Shown here in pieces: positions 1 to 9,270 of a stretch of DNA of 63,081 bases (positions are counted from its first letter, which is position 1; every line of letters begins with the position of its first letter). A program made the position numbers and the translations under genes. The DNA comes from an uncultured Pedobacter sp. (GTDB lineage Bacteria; Bacteroidota; Bacteroidia; Sphingobacteriales; Sphingobacteriaceae), in NCBI RefSeq assembly GCF_913776295.1, contig NZ_CAJYOJ010000042.1, forward strand, positions 1 through 63,081. Reading direction: 5' to 3'. Below the pieces are notes generated by a model that searched no databases, was not told the DNA's origin, and saw only the letters and a list, made by a program, of their open reading frames with translations.

Positions 1-262
1 ACCATGTTGTTGATTCACTGGATATCAGCGGGCTGATCAACCAGTACAAGGGGGGAGGAACAACAGCTTATCATCCACGGATGTTGTTGAAGATCTTACT
101 GTATGCCTATAGTGTTAAGATATACACGGGGCGCAGGATAGCAAGGGCTTTGCGGCAGGACATTCACTTCATGTGGTTATCCGGTATGAGCCGGCCCGAT
201 TTCCGAACGGTCAATAACTTTCGCAGTTCAAAAGCAAAGGAGGTAATAGAACAGCTATATTG
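1..262 (+). pseudogene. IS1182-family transposase fragment, cut at both ends
   Basis: Frame 3 is open from the window edge and reads VVDSLDISGLINQYKGGG, then YHPRMLLKILLYAYS, RRIARALRQDIHFMWLSGM and RPDFRTVNNFRSS. This matches the N-terminal DUF772 part of IS1182-type transposases as I remember them. Such proteins are usually 450-550 residues long, so only about the first fifth is present here. Homology stops near KEVIEQLY, and from about base 250 another frame carries permease sequence instead. No terminal inverted repeat is visible in the window. The element is therefore a remnant left by a deletion or rearrangement. The true left end lies outside the window. Confidence 0.8.
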
Positions 263-1200
263 CCCTAAGCTACAATATCTTATCGAAGGAGAAAGAGCAA
301 TAAACGGATAAATTACTTTCTTTGCAAGGCTTGTATCTTTCCAGAATAATGAGCTATAAACTGGTTTTTAGGTTTATACTGATTGGCGTAATGGCCTGGT
401 TCCTCAGTATTATCGGTTTTATCAGTGCAGCAATATTGGTTTCTTTTGATCCGGTTGCAGCTATATGGTGGATTGTTGGCGTCACTGCTTATCTTTTCTT
501 TTGGTTCGCAGTGATTCTTTTGATCATCAGATTAAATCAAAGTTCTGTACACAATGCCCTTTATCTTTTAGGTACATGGTGTTTTTTCTTAGTTCTTTTG
601 CCCGCTTTATGTAATGCCATTGTCCGTTTATATTATCCTATTCCCTTGAAAACCGATGCCGCTGTTGCATTAAGGGAAAATAGTGAATCGGTTTGGGCCT
701 TGCCGCGTAAAATTCTTATAGACACCTTTTACCTGAATAACCCAAAATACAGGCATTTAAGGACGACTTCAGATACGAGCGAAAACAGTAATAAACGTTT
801 TGCAGCCTATTACGATCTTTTGGGACGCCGAATGACAGCGGTTGCTAAAAATTATAACCAGTATTCTGAAAAACAAAATGCTGTAGCCAATAAGCTAAGC
901 TGGATTAATCCGGCAACGAAAACTCAGTATATATTGAACGGAATCTCTGAGACCCGACTGAAAGATTAACTCTCGTATCAGGGCCAGGTAAACGCTTTTC
1001 AAAAGAAATGGGTTGATTTTATGAATGATTACATCATAGCAGATAAAAAGCTAAGCCTAAATGATTTAAAAAACTTACCTGAATTCAAATTTAAGTCAGC
1101 AGATGATAAAAATCAGCAGATTCTGCTTGGCATTTTATACCTGTTTGCTGTCGGTGTATTCATTATCTCCATTGCCACAAAATTCCGTATTAAAATTTAA
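250..1200 (+). pseudogene. Decayed DUF3526-type ABC-2 permease
   Basis: Frame 1 from about 250 reads SYNILSKEKEQ, then a TAA at 301-303, then TDKLLSLQG, which resembles the KEKEQGT.KLLLSQG region of ABC-2 permeases. From the ATG at 349 it has two or three strongly hydrophobic helices and an extracytoplasmic stretch. A second in-frame TAA at 967-969 interrupts it after ETRLKD. The same frame then continues through SYQGQVNAFQKKWVDF to a final membrane helix (LLGILYLFAVGVFIISIA) and a stop at 1198-1200. The N-terminal part of a normal 400-450 residue permease is missing, replaced by the transposase remnant. Family assignment is from overall pattern. It would have partnered the ABC ATPase at 3504. 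A 206-residue product (349-969) could still be made but lacks its last helix. Confidence 0.72.
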
Positions 1201-1237
1201 ATCACACAACATACAACCAATCAATCACACCAAAAAA

Positions 1238-3493
1238 ATGAAGAAAAAGTTTTACATCATCTTGTTCTTATTGACTTCGATACAACAGGTTTATGCCCAG
1301 CACGAAAAGCGGAGTAAACTGGTACAGGATTCTACTGCCAAAGTACGCCAGCTTAACGAAGTCCGTATCGATGGTCAGAAAGCAATCAAACTAAAAAAAG
1401 ATACTTTATCTAATAGTTTAAGAATGCAGGTTCCGCTACTACAGATGCCACAGAATATTATCAGCATTTCTTCTGCGTTGATACAGCAACAAGGCGGGTT
1501 ACAATTAAAAGATATGGCCAGAAATGCCAGTGGTGTATATTTTGGGTACAACAGTTCACCTTTCGATAACTCGGCGTCGATAAAAGTGAGGGGATTTAAT
1601 GCTGCAACGACTATTAATGGCATGCCCAACCGATTGGTTTTAGGTGCAACGCTTGATGATGAAGCACTTATCGAGAACCTTGAATTTGTTAAAGGACCAG
1701 CAGGATTTATCAGTGCATTGGGCGAGCCAGGCGGAACGCTGAATATTGTAACGAAATCACCTAAAGAAAAATTGCTCAATGTAATGGTCACAGGAGGCAA
1801 TTACAATTTCTTTCGTGCTACAGCAGACATCGGGAGTGTTTTAAAAAACAAAGGATTTTCGTATCGCTTCAATACGGCTTTTCAGCATCAGGATTCGTAC
1901 CTCAACTATATGAAAACGACCAAGTATGTCATTGCACCGGTATTACAATATAATTTTAGTCCACGTACTTTTTTAATTGCGGAATACAATTACATCCGTG
2001 GGGAGGTAAAGAATGGCTCTTCCATCAATAAATTACGTCAGGATCAAGATGTATTGCAAGATCCGATCAGCTTAAATTTCAGTGCAGGAATCGGTTTGCC
2101 CCTAAGCGTTTCACAAACACACACCTTCAGGTTCAGTGCCGTTCATAAATTCAACGAAAACTGGCAGCTTACCTCACAATCGAACTTTGTGAAGGCACCT
2201 GCCAACCAGTGGTATATGGTATCGGCTAACAACCGGACATCTATCAGTTTTAATGCGCAAGGAAAAACCAATCGCATTGCCAGCAATTCCAATATATTGG
2301 GCGAGACCTATAACACCAACCTGTTTTTGTCGGGTAAATTTAAAACGGGTACATTTAAGCACACACTATTGATCGGTAGCGATTATACTACAGGTAAAGA
2401 TTCGCTATCAACCTATTACGGAAGCAACTCCTTCCCTTTCGAAAGGAATAATCCAAATTTTTACGTAGATGCAAATACTGTGGGCATCACTAAAAGATCG
2501 ATCAGACAGGAAAATCACATTCACTATTCAGCAGCCTATGTTTATGATAATATCGCTTTTGACAAATTTTTGCTGACCGTTGGCGCGCGTTATACGGATT
2601 ACCGCAACCGAAATATTTTAACTACCACAAGAGGTCCGCGTGTGCCAGATTATTACAGGCAACATGCTTTTTCGCCACGTGCTGCATTCAGTTTTATGCC
2701 TGATTCAACTTCATCGGTCTATTTTCTGTACGATCAATCATTTGTTCCCAAAACGGGTCAGGTGGTTACCGAGACTACTGATGGGCCACAGGCCGGGCAA
2801 AAGACGGTTACCGCATCAAAACCGGTTGAGCCTGAGCTGGGCAATAATTATGAATTGGGTATAAAAAAGAACTGGTTTAACGGCCGTTTATTAACAACTG
2901 TAAATGGTTTCCATACGGTAAAAAGAAATGTGGCGGCAAGAGATTTCAGAAGTTATGCAGCTGCTGCCGGAGCCATAGCCTATTATCTTCAATTGGGTGA
3001 GGTAGTAAGCAATGGTTTTGAAGTGGATATAATCGGCAATATTACCGATCGTTTATCACTGATCACGAATTATACCTACGTAGATGCCAGAATAACCAAA
3101 GATAATAACCTCGATCCGACGCCTGATAACCCATCGATTGTAGGACAGAAGATGCCAGATGTACCACAACAAGTATTTAATACCTGGCTACAATATAGCT
3201 TTCCCGTGAGCGGTTACCGTAAAATTTCTGTTAGCGCAGGACAAAGCACCATTACCAAACTTTCTGCAATCAGTCAACGAGATACCTACCTGCCTAACTA
3301 TACTAAATTTGATGCTGGCTTGAGTTTTAGCAGTCCAAAATATATGTTCCGGATAATTGCAGATAATTTAACCAATAAACGCTATATGGCATCCGGCGAC
3401 ATTACTACGGATTTTCCGTATTCGGGCAATAATTATTTCTTTGTTGAAGGAGAACCATTTTCCATCAGACTTTCATTAGGCGTTAAATTTTAA
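1238..3493 (+). CDS. TonB-dependent siderophore-type outer-membrane receptor
   Basis: 751 residues from ATG 1238. I chose this start because it begins a clean signal peptide (MKKKFYIILFLLTSIQQVYAQ); the longer frame from 1103 overlaps the permease tail. There is no carboxypeptidase-like or STN extension. A plug domain (about residues 50-180, with MPQNIISISSALIQQQG and GGTLNIVTKSP) is followed by a 22-strand-type barrel ending in FSIRLSLGVKF, a typical C-terminal aromatic. The plug resembles ferrichrome/FhuA-class receptors, so it probably imports an iron chelate using TonB energy. The substrate cannot be read from sequence. An ABC ATPase starts 10 bases downstream, so the two are likely cotranscribed. 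Confidence 0.9.
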   Translation: MKKKFYIILFLLTSIQQVYAQHEKRSKLVQDSTAKVRQLNEVRIDGQKAIKLKKDTLSNSLRMQVPLLQMPQNIISISSALIQQQGGLQLKDMARNASGVYFGYNSSPFDNSASIKVRGFNAATTINGMPNRLVLGATLDDEALIENLEFVKGPAGFISALGEPGGTLNIVTKSPKEKLLNVMVTGGNYNFFRATADIGSVLKNKGFSYRFNTAFQHQDSYLNYMKTTKYVIAPVLQYNFSPRTFLIAEYNYIRGEVKNGSSINKLRQDQDVLQDPISLNFSAGIGLPLSVSQTHTFRFSAVHKFNENWQLTSQSNFVKAPANQWYMVSANNRTSISFNAQGKTNRIASNSNILGETYNTNLFLSGKFKTGTFKHTLLIGSDYTTGKDSLSTYYGSNSFPFERNNPNFYVDANTVGITKRSIRQENHIHYSAAYVYDNIAFDKFLLTVGARYTDYRNRNILTTTRGPRVPDYYRQHAFSPRAAFSFMPDSTSSVYFLYDQSFVPKTGQVVTETTDGPQAGQKTVTASKPVEPELGNNYELGIKKNWFNGRLLTTVNGFHTVKRNVAARDFRSYAAAAGAIAYYLQLGEVVSNGFEVDIIGNITDRLSLITNYTYVDARITKDNNLDPTPDNPSIVGQKMPDVPQQVFNTWLQYSFPVSGYRKISVSAGQSTITKLSAISQRDTYLPNYTKFDAGLSFSSPKYMFRIIADNLTNKRYMASGDITTDFPYSGNNYFFVEGEPFSIRLSLGVKF

Positions 3494-3503
3494 GCTATAC
3501 ACA

Positions 3504-4199
3504 ATGTTAGAAGCCATTGGATTAACCAAAAAATACGGGGAACATATCGCTTTAAATAACCTGAATCTAAAGGTAGAAGCCGGAGAAGTATTTTGTTTGC
3601 TCGGGCAGAATGGAGCCGGAAAAACCACTACCATCAACCTTTTTCTTGGTTTCACAGCAGCCAGCAGTGGAGAAGCCAGAGTAAACGGTATGGTGGTTAG
3701 CCCAGATAATGAGCGTACAAAACAGTTTTTAGCATATATTCCAGAAGTGGTGATGCTTTATGGTCATTTAAGCAGTATAGAAAACCTCGATTTTTTTAGC
3801 CGTATCGCAGGTTATCAATATAAAACAAGCGAGCTTGAAGCATTTTTGCTTCAGGCTGGCTTACAACCGGAGGCTTTTCGTAAACGGGTGGGTAATCACA
3901 GTAAAGGGATGCGGCAAAAAGTAGGGATAGCCATTGCGGTAGCTAAAAATGCCAAAGTTATTTTAATGGACGAGCCTACAAGTGGCCTCGACCCAAAGGC
4001 AACAGATGAATTTAGCGAAATTGTGAAACAGCTCTCGCGGGATGGACGCAGTGTTTTTATGGCTACTCACGATATTTTTAATGCGGTTAATGTGGGTACC
4101 AGGATTGGGATTATGCGTCAGGGATCTCTTGTACATACGTTAGCTGCCAGTGATATTTCGGCAGCAGATCTTCAGAAATTGTATCTGGAAACGATTTGA
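3504..4199 (+). CDS. ABC transporter ATP-binding protein (CcmA/DrrA type)
   Basis: 231 residues, one nucleotide-binding domain. Walker A is GQNGAGKTTT (residues 34-43), the signature is HSKGMRQ (132-138), Walker B with catalytic Glu is VILMDEPTSGLDP (152-164), and the H-loop is ATHDIF. The Q-loop position has Glu (YIPEVVML), as in many exporter or gliding-type ATPases. It starts 10 bases after the receptor gene. ATPases of this kind work with separate ABC-2 membrane proteins, often DUF3526 proteins in Bacteroidota. The only such permease nearby (250-1200) is broken and nothing downstream replaces it, so this ATPase may be an orphan or serve permeases encoded elsewhere. Confidence 0.9.
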   Translation: MLEAIGLTKKYGEHIALNNLNLKVEAGEVFCLLGQNGAGKTTTINLFLGFTAASSGEARVNGMVVSPDNERTKQFLAYIPEVVMLYGHLSSIENLDFFSRIAGYQYKTSELEAFLLQAGLQPEAFRKRVGNHSKGMRQKVGIAIAVAKNAKVILMDEPTSGLDPKATDEFSEIVKQLSRDGRSVFMATHDIFNAVNVGTRIGIMRQGSLVHTLAASDISAADLQKLYLETI

Positions 4200-4210
4200 T
4201 TCCAGAAAAA

Positions 4211-4311
4211 TCGTCATCCCAGGGTATCAATCTGGCGTAACCCCTGATCCGATAATTATCGGATTTATTCGAGGGGCTTTATTTACCAGGTTTAATATTC
4301 TGCGATGACGA
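4211..4311. repeat. Intergenic palindromic element with CGTCATC/GATGACG arms
   Basis: Between the ABC ATPase and the end of lysA. Outer arms CGTCATC (4212-4218) and GATGACG (4304-4310) enclose a perfect 18-base palindrome at 4247-4264 (ATCCGATAATTATCGGAT). Related arms recur at about 9380, 10536, 47804 and 62676. It lies between convergent genes and could fold as a transcript end, but there is no clean U-run right after the stem. Confidence 0.6.
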
Positions 4312-4386
4312 AAAATGGTTTCTTTTACTTTAGGAAAAATTCTTGGTTTAAAGATCCTTCATTGCCTTCAGGATGACACTTCAAAA

Positions 4387-5556
4387 TTATATCTCGTAAC
4401 TATATACTGATCTTATCGTATCTCTTAAGTTATATTTGGAAGCCATTACCTCTCCATAAGCGCCGGCACTCCGGATCGCAAAGATATCGCCTCTAAACGA
4501 TTCAGGTTGTTCCACTTCTTTGCCAAAACAATCAGTGCTTTCGCAAATTGGGCCAACGATATCGTATTTTACGACTTCAGACTTCGGACTTCCGGCTCCG
4601 GACTGACTAAGATTCTCTATTTTATGATAGGCTTGGTACAAGGCCGGACGCATCAATTCGGTCATCCCCGCATCTAAAACCACAAAATTTTTCTTCTTTC
4701 CGTTTTTAATGTATAATACACGGCTAATTAACGAAGCCGACTGACCAACCAATGCCCTACCCAATTCAAAATGTACTTCCTGCCCGGGTTTAACGGCTAA
4801 AAATTCGTTAAAAATCTTGAAATAAGATGCAAAGTCCGGAATCTGGTGATCAGGATTATAGTAATCTATCCCTAAGCCGCCACCAACATTTAAAACTTTA
4901 AGGTTAAATCCTTTATCCTCAAACCATGTTGCAAATTCATTTACGCGTACGCAAAGGTTTTTATACACGTCGAGATTGGTAATCTGCGAGCCGATATGGA
5001 AATGGATGCCAATAAATTTAAGGTTTGTGGAAGCTTTTAGGGTTTCTGCACATTCAGGTAAATCCCATGAATTGATCCCGAATTTATTTTCATCCAGTCC
5101 GGTAGTAATGTTGTGGTGTGTATGTGCATCAACATTAGGGTTGATTCGAATGGCTACCTGAGCGGTCTTACCTTTTTTTGCCGCAAGCTCGTTTAATACC
5201 TCCAATTCCTGGATAGATTCTACGTTAAAACAGAAGATATCAAGATCCAGGGCCTCATTAATTTCCTTATCTGATTTACCTACCCCGGCAAAAACAATTT
5301 TGTTATGGTCGAAACCAACCTCAACCGCTCTTCTTACCTCGCCAGCACTTACACAATCTGCTCCAAAACCAATCTCTTTGATCTGATTTAAGACCACAGC
5401 ATTGAAATTTGCCTTGAGGGCATAATGGATATGAAATTGATATAGAGCGGCAGCATCTGCACAGGTACGCAGAGTTTTTTGCAACAGATCGGTATCATAG
5501 TAGTAAAAAGGCGTTTCTATATTGTTAAACTTTGCTATATCTTTATCGGCGAACAT
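4387..5556 (-). CDS. lysA: Diaminopimelate decarboxylase
   Basis: 389 residues from the ATG at 5556 (an upstream TTG at 5562 would add two residues). It catalyses the last step of lysine synthesis, decarboxylating meso-diaminopimelate with PLP. The fold-III alanine racemase-like barrel shows the PLP lysine in HYALKAN (K48), the HFHIGSQ motif, NVGGGLGIDY for phosphate binding, ELGRALVG, and the substrate/cofactor motif CESTDCFG near the C-terminus. An aspartate kinase lies upstream on the same strand, 318 bases away, giving two lysine-pathway genes together. Its start codon shares the CATG at 5554-5557 with the ATG of a small divergent gene. Confidence 0.95.
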   Translation of the reverse strand: MFADKDIAKFNNIETPFYYYDTDLLQKTLRTCADAAALYQFHIHYALKANFNAVVLNQIKEIGFGADCVSAGEVRRAVEVGFDHNKIVFAGVGKSDKEINEALDLDIFCFNVESIQELEVLNELAAKKGKTAQVAIRINPNVDAHTHHNITTGLDENKFGINSWDLPECAETLKASTNLKFIGIHFHIGSQITNLDVYKNLCVRVNEFATWFEDKGFNLKVLNVGGGLGIDYYNPDHQIPDFASYFKIFNEFLAVKPGQEVHFELGRALVGQSASLISRVLYIKNGKKKNFVVLDAGMTELMRPALYQAYHKIENLSQSGAGSPKSEVVKYDIVGPICESTDCFGKEVEQPESFRGDIFAIRSAGAYGEVMASKYNLRDTIRSVYSYEI

Positions 5557-5725
5557 GTTCAAATTCCTTATTATAATTTTAATTTTATTCTTTGGGCTAA
5601 TTTATTTGGGTAATTACCTGGATTTAAAGCATGGAAGAATTACCCGGAAACAATACAATGGGAAAATCCGATTTTTTATCGTATTACTGCTATTAGTCTT
5701 GTTCCTTTTATTTATCAAAAAATGA
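5555..5725 (+). CDS. Small hydrophobic membrane protein, function unknown
   Basis: 56 residues, starting at ATG 5555. Two hydrophobic segments (FLIIILILFFGLIYLGNYL and FFIVLLLLVLFLLFI) flank a basic loop DLKHGRITRKQYNGKIR, so it should be a two-helix inner-membrane hairpin. It is not a family I recognise. The longer frame from 5522 lies inside lysA and is unlikely to be the start. Its ATG overlaps the lysA start codon on the other strand, and its stop overlaps the next small gene by four bases (ATGA), which suggests translational coupling. The clean fit of the pair into the lysA-kinase gap is the main reason for calling it real. Confidence 0.5.
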   Translation: MFKFLIIILILFFGLIYLGNYLDLKHGRITRKQYNGKIRFFIVLLLLVLFLLFIKK

Positions 5726-5886
5726 AGATAGCGGCAGCCCTATTTGTTATTCTTATTCTTTCTGCAGGATTGTATAACTCTTACAAAAAATATAGAAACG
5801 GGTTATTACCAGCAAACTTTATGGCTTTTCATTACCTCATCGGATTGCTAGTTATAGCTGGTGCTTTTTTCCTCTTATTCGAATAA
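5722..5886 (+). CDS. Second small membrane protein, coupled to the first
   Basis: 54 residues, starting MKIAAALFVILILSAGLY and ending LLVIAGAFFLLFE. It has two hydrophobic helices separated by NSYKKYRNGLLPANFMAFHY. The start ATG (5722-5724) overlaps the TGA of the preceding small gene in an ATGA arrangement. The stop TAA (5884-5886) lies 12 bases inside the 3' end of the aspartate kinase gene on the other strand. No family recognised. It is shorter than usual ORF cutoffs and easily missed. Confidence 0.48.
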   Translation: MKIAAALFVILILSAGLYNSYKKYRNGLLPANFMAFHYLIGLLVIAGAFFLLFE

Positions 5887-7188
5887 TCTGTTATGCAAAC
5901 TTCTTAAAGCCTCTGTTTTATATTCGCTTAATATTAAAAGTGAAACATTATAATTGCTTCCGCCATAAGAAATCATACGAATCGGGATATGTTTTAAACC
6001 TTCTAAAACCCTGCTGGCGAAACCATGTTTCTCTGAACCGAAGTCGCCCACTACACACACAATACTGTGGTTGGTATCTACCTCAACAGTTCCAAAACTT
6101 TCCAGTTCTTCAATAATCTGCGGCAAGTGCGCCGTTTCATCAATGGTTAACGATACCGCAACTTCAGAGGTTGTAATCATATCAATCGGTGTTTTGTAAC
6201 GCTCAAAAACCTCGAAAACACGGCGTAAGAAACCGTAAGCCAACAACATACGGCTCGATTGGATACGGATTGCGGTAATTCCATCTTTAGCGGCAATTGA
6301 TTTGATTTTGCCTTTTTCGCTGTTATGGGTAATTAAGGTACCTGCAGCCGACGGTTCCATTGTATTGAGCAGACGAACCGGAATTTTATATTTCTGCGCC
6401 GGGAAAACCGATTGTGGATGCAAAATTTTTGCTCCAAAATAAGCCAGCTCGGCTGCTTCATCAAATGATAACTGCGCAATTGGTTTCGTGCCTTTAACAA
6501 TACGTGGATCATTATTGTGCATGCCATCAATATCCGTCCAGATCTGCACTTCTTCGGCCAGAATGGCGGCACCCAATAAAGATGCGGTATAATCGCTACC
6601 ACCGCGGCGAAGGTTATCCACTTCACCAAAACTGTTGCGACAGATGTAACCCTGTGTAATAAATAATTTATTGTCTTTATGCTGCTCCAGCAATGGCATT
6701 AAGTGTTTTGTAGTAAACGGAATATCAGGCTCATTATCTTCATCCGTTTTCATAAAATCCAAAGCGGGCAACAGTACCGAGGGTACGCCGATAGATTTTA
6801 AATAAATATGGTATAAGGTGGTAGACAACAGCTCACCTTGTGCCAATACTACTTTCTCTTCGATTGAAGTGAAAATATCATTTGCTAAGCCTGACAGGAA
6901 ATTGAAGTGATAATCGATCACTTCGTTGCCCTGCTCCTGAAATTCGGCGGCAGGCAATAACTCCACCACAAACGTTTTATATTTTTGATATAGGTTTTCT
7001 ACACATTCACTTCCCTTCTTCTTATCTCCAGCTAAAAAATGCGTTGCAATTTCTACTAAACTATTTGTAGTACCGGATACGGCTGATAAAACTACAATCT
7101 GCTCTTCATTTGGATTAATGATATCCAACAACTTCGTCATGCGCTCAGGACTACCTACAGAGGTACCCCCAAATTTTAATATTTTCAT
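5875..7188 (-). CDS. lysC: Aspartate kinase, monofunctional
   Basis: 437 residues. It phosphorylates L-aspartate, the first step to lysine, threonine and methionine. The N-terminal kinase signature MKILKFGGTSVGSPERM and the downstream RRGGSDYTASLLGAAILAE and WTDIDGMHNNDPRIV motifs mark the amino-acid kinase fold. The C-terminal part from about residue 300 carries two ACT-type regulatory repeats (FERYKTPIDMITTSEVAVSLT and ILEGLKHIPIRMISYGGSN-like), so feedback control by an amino acid is expected. No homoserine dehydrogenase domain is fused. lysA lies downstream on the same strand. The symbol is assigned by analogy; which end product inhibits it cannot be told. Confidence 0.92.
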   Translation of the reverse strand: MKILKFGGTSVGSPERMTKLLDIINPNEEQIVVLSAVSGTTNSLVEIATHFLAGDKKKGSECVENLYQKYKTFVVELLPAAEFQEQGNEVIDYHFNFLSGLANDIFTSIEEKVVLAQGELLSTTLYHIYLKSIGVPSVLLPALDFMKTDEDNEPDIPFTTKHLMPLLEQHKDNKLFITQGYICRNSFGEVDNLRRGGSDYTASLLGAAILAEEVQIWTDIDGMHNNDPRIVKGTKPIAQLSFDEAAELAYFGAKILHPQSVFPAQKYKIPVRLLNTMEPSAAGTLITHNSEKGKIKSIAAKDGITAIRIQSSRMLLAYGFLRRVFEVFERYKTPIDMITTSEVAVSLTIDETAHLPQIIEELESFGTVEVDTNHSIVCVVGDFGSEKHGFASRVLEGLKHIPIRMISYGGSNYNVSLLILSEYKTEALRSLHNRLFE

Positions 7189-7533
7189 TTACTTGCCAAT
7201 TGTTTTAAAGGGTAATAAAACGATCAGGTTTTTATTCCATCCTATGGTTTAAAAATGATGATGATTTTATTTATTTATAAACTGTTTCCAGCCATGATCA
7301 AAAGCGGTAACCTTTCTGGTTTTGCAACTATTTTAAAAAAGTTACAATCGCCTCATATTAGTACTGGATTTTCTTTATTATTGTATCGGGGCGTGAAATT
7401 AAGCAAAAGCAGCTTAAAAGCAACATCCTCAACAAAATAAAATTTGGAGGTGTGGAAATAAATCGGTTAATACCAAACATCATCCCTTAAAATTTGTTCA
7501 ACACCAGATATTAAATTTAAAAAAAAAAGCTCA
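7189..7533. other. Intergenic region between divergent lysC and phosphohexomutase
   Basis: About 345 bases separate the start of the aspartate kinase (minus) from the mutase (plus), so both promoters must lie here. The sequence is AT-rich, with a run of eight A residues just before the mutase ATG. A 61-codon plus-strand frame at 7255-7440 has no protein-like features. I see no convincing riboswitch fold or terminator. Confidence 0.5.
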
Positions 7534-9270
7534 ATGCAGGCAATTGACCAATCAACACAAGCCACCATTAATGAGTGGTTAAATGGAAATTATGATGAAA
7601 ATACCAAGGCTGAAATTCAGTCCCTTGTAGATAAAAATGCAACAACCGAATTAACTGATGCATTTTATAAAAGTTTGGAGTTTGGAACAGGCGGTTTACG
7701 GGGCATTATGGGTGCAGGTTCTAACCGGATCAATAAATATACCATTGGTACAGCCACTCAAGGCCTTGCCAATTATTTGAACAATAAATATCCTGGTGAA
7801 AAAATCAGCGTGGCCATAGCGCATGATAGTCGCAATAACTCTGATTATTTTGCTAAAATTACCGCAGATGTTTTCTCTGCAAATGGCATCCACGTTTATT
7901 TCTTTTCAGCATTAAGGCCAACTCCGGAATTATCCTTTGCGGTACGTCATTTTGGTTGCAAAAGCGGTGTGATGTTAACTGCGTCACATAATCCTAAAGA
8001 ATATAACGGTTATAAAGCTTATGGTGCTGATGGCGGTCAGTTTACTTCTCCTGATGATAAATTGGTAATTGATGAAGTGAATAAGATTAAAAGCATAGAT
8101 GAAGTCAGATTCGACCGTGTTGAGGCCAATATTCAACTGATTGGTGAAGATGTTGATCAATTATATTTAGATGGTATCGCCGCACTTTCGATTTCTCCGG
8201 AAGCAATCAAAAGACAGCACGATCTAAAAATTGTTTATTCTCCTATTCATGGAACAGGGATTACATTGGTGCCTAAGGCATTGCAACAGTTTGGATTTAC
8301 CAATGTTACCATTGTTGAAGAGCAAAGCAAACCTGATGGAAACTTTCCAACTGTAGTGTATCCCAACCCTGAAGAAAAAGATGCATTGACCTTAGCGATG
8401 AACAAAGCGAAGGAAATAGATGCGGATTTGGTTCTGGCCACCGATCCCGATGCTGACCGTGTGGGTATTGCCGTAAAAGATAATGATGGCGAATGGGTAC
8501 TGCTTAATGGTAACCAAACGGGCAGTCTGTTAATTAATTACCTACTTTCGGCCTGGGAGGAAAGTGGTAAATTAGACGGCAACCAGTTTATTGTAAAAAC
8601 CATTGTAACTTCTAACCTGATTGAAGAAATTGCAAAAAAGAAAAATGTAGAATGTTACAATACCCTCACAGGATTTAAATACATCGGCCAGTTGATGACG
8701 GAACTGGAAGGTAAAAAATACTTTATCGGAGGTGGTGAAGAAAGTTACGGCTATTTGATCGGTGATTTGGTTCGCGACAAAGATGCAGTGGTTTCTGCCG
8801 CTTTCATTTCTGAAATGACGGCTTACTATAAAGATAAAGGTGCTAGTTTATACAATGCCTTATTAGATATGTATGTAGAATATGGCTTTTATAAAGAAGA
8901 TCTGGTTTCGCTGACCAAAAAAGGTAAATCTGGTGCAGAAGAAATTAAAGCCATGATGGTGAAATTTAGAGAAAATCCGCCTGCAACATTGGGTGGCGCT
9001 AAAGTGTCGGTGTTAAAAGACTACGAACTGGGGCAGGAAACAGATTTGGCAAGCGGAAAAGTAACCAGATTGGATTACCCTACTTCGGACGTTTTACAGT
9101 TTGTTACCGAAGATGGTAGTATTGTTTCTGCCCGTCCGAGTGGTACAGAACCAAAAATTAAATTTTATTGCAGCGTAAATGCACCTTTGGCAGATAGAAA
9201 AGATTTTAATTCGGTTAATGCAAAGCTTGAAGAGAAGATCAAAACGGTTATGGCTGATTTACAGGCATAA
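7534..9270 (+). CDS. Phospho-sugar mutase (phosphoglucomutase/phosphomannomutase)
   Basis: 578 residues, the length of the PgcA-like long alpha-D-phosphohexomutases. It moves the phosphate between C1 and C6 of glucose or mannose. The phosphoserine loop is TASHNPKEYNGYK (S151), the Mg site is DPDADRVGIAV, the sugar-binding loop is GGGEESYGYLIGD, and the phosphate-binding loop is RPSGTEPKIKFY near the C-terminus. All four active-site loops are intact. It stands alone, with 345 bases upstream and a 610-base noncoding stretch downstream. Which hexose it prefers cannot be decided, but PGM1/2-like length favours glucose phosphate. Confidence 0.93.
   Translation: MQAIDQSTQATINEWLNGNYDENTKAEIQSLVDKNATTELTDAFYKSLEFGTGGLRGIMGAGSNRINKYTIGTATQGLANYLNNKYPGEKISVAIAHDSRNNSDYFAKITADVFSANGIHVYFFSALRPTPELSFAVRHFGCKSGVMLTASHNPKEYNGYKAYGADGGQFTSPDDKLVIDEVNKIKSIDEVRFDRVEANIQLIGEDVDQLYLDGIAALSISPEAIKRQHDLKIVYSPIHGTGITLVPKALQQFGFTNVTIVEEQSKPDGNFPTVVYPNPEEKDALTLAMNKAKEIDADLVLATDPDADRVGIAVKDNDGEWVLLNGNQTGSLLINYLLSAWEESGKLDGNQFIVKTIVTSNLIEEIAKKKNVECYNTLTGFKYIGQLMTELEGKKYFIGGGEESYGYLIGDLVRDKDAVVSAAFISEMTAYYKDKGASLYNALLDMYVEYGFYKEDLVSLTKKGKSGAEEIKAMMVKFRENPPATLGGAKVSVLKDYELGQETDLASGKVTRLDYPTSDVLQFVTEDGSIVSARPSGTEPKIKFYCSVNAPLADRKDFNSVNAKLEEKIKTVMADLQA

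Noticed and set aside
1103..1237. Longer start for the TonB receptor
   Set aside because: It overlaps the permease tail and lacks a signal peptide; ATG 1238 gives a clean one.
1375..1800. 141-codon minus-strand frame in the receptor
   Set aside because: Antisense shadow of the plug-coding region, with low-complexity composition.
7255..7440. 61-codon frame before the mutase
   Set aside because: No protein-like features; lies in an AT-rich promoter region.
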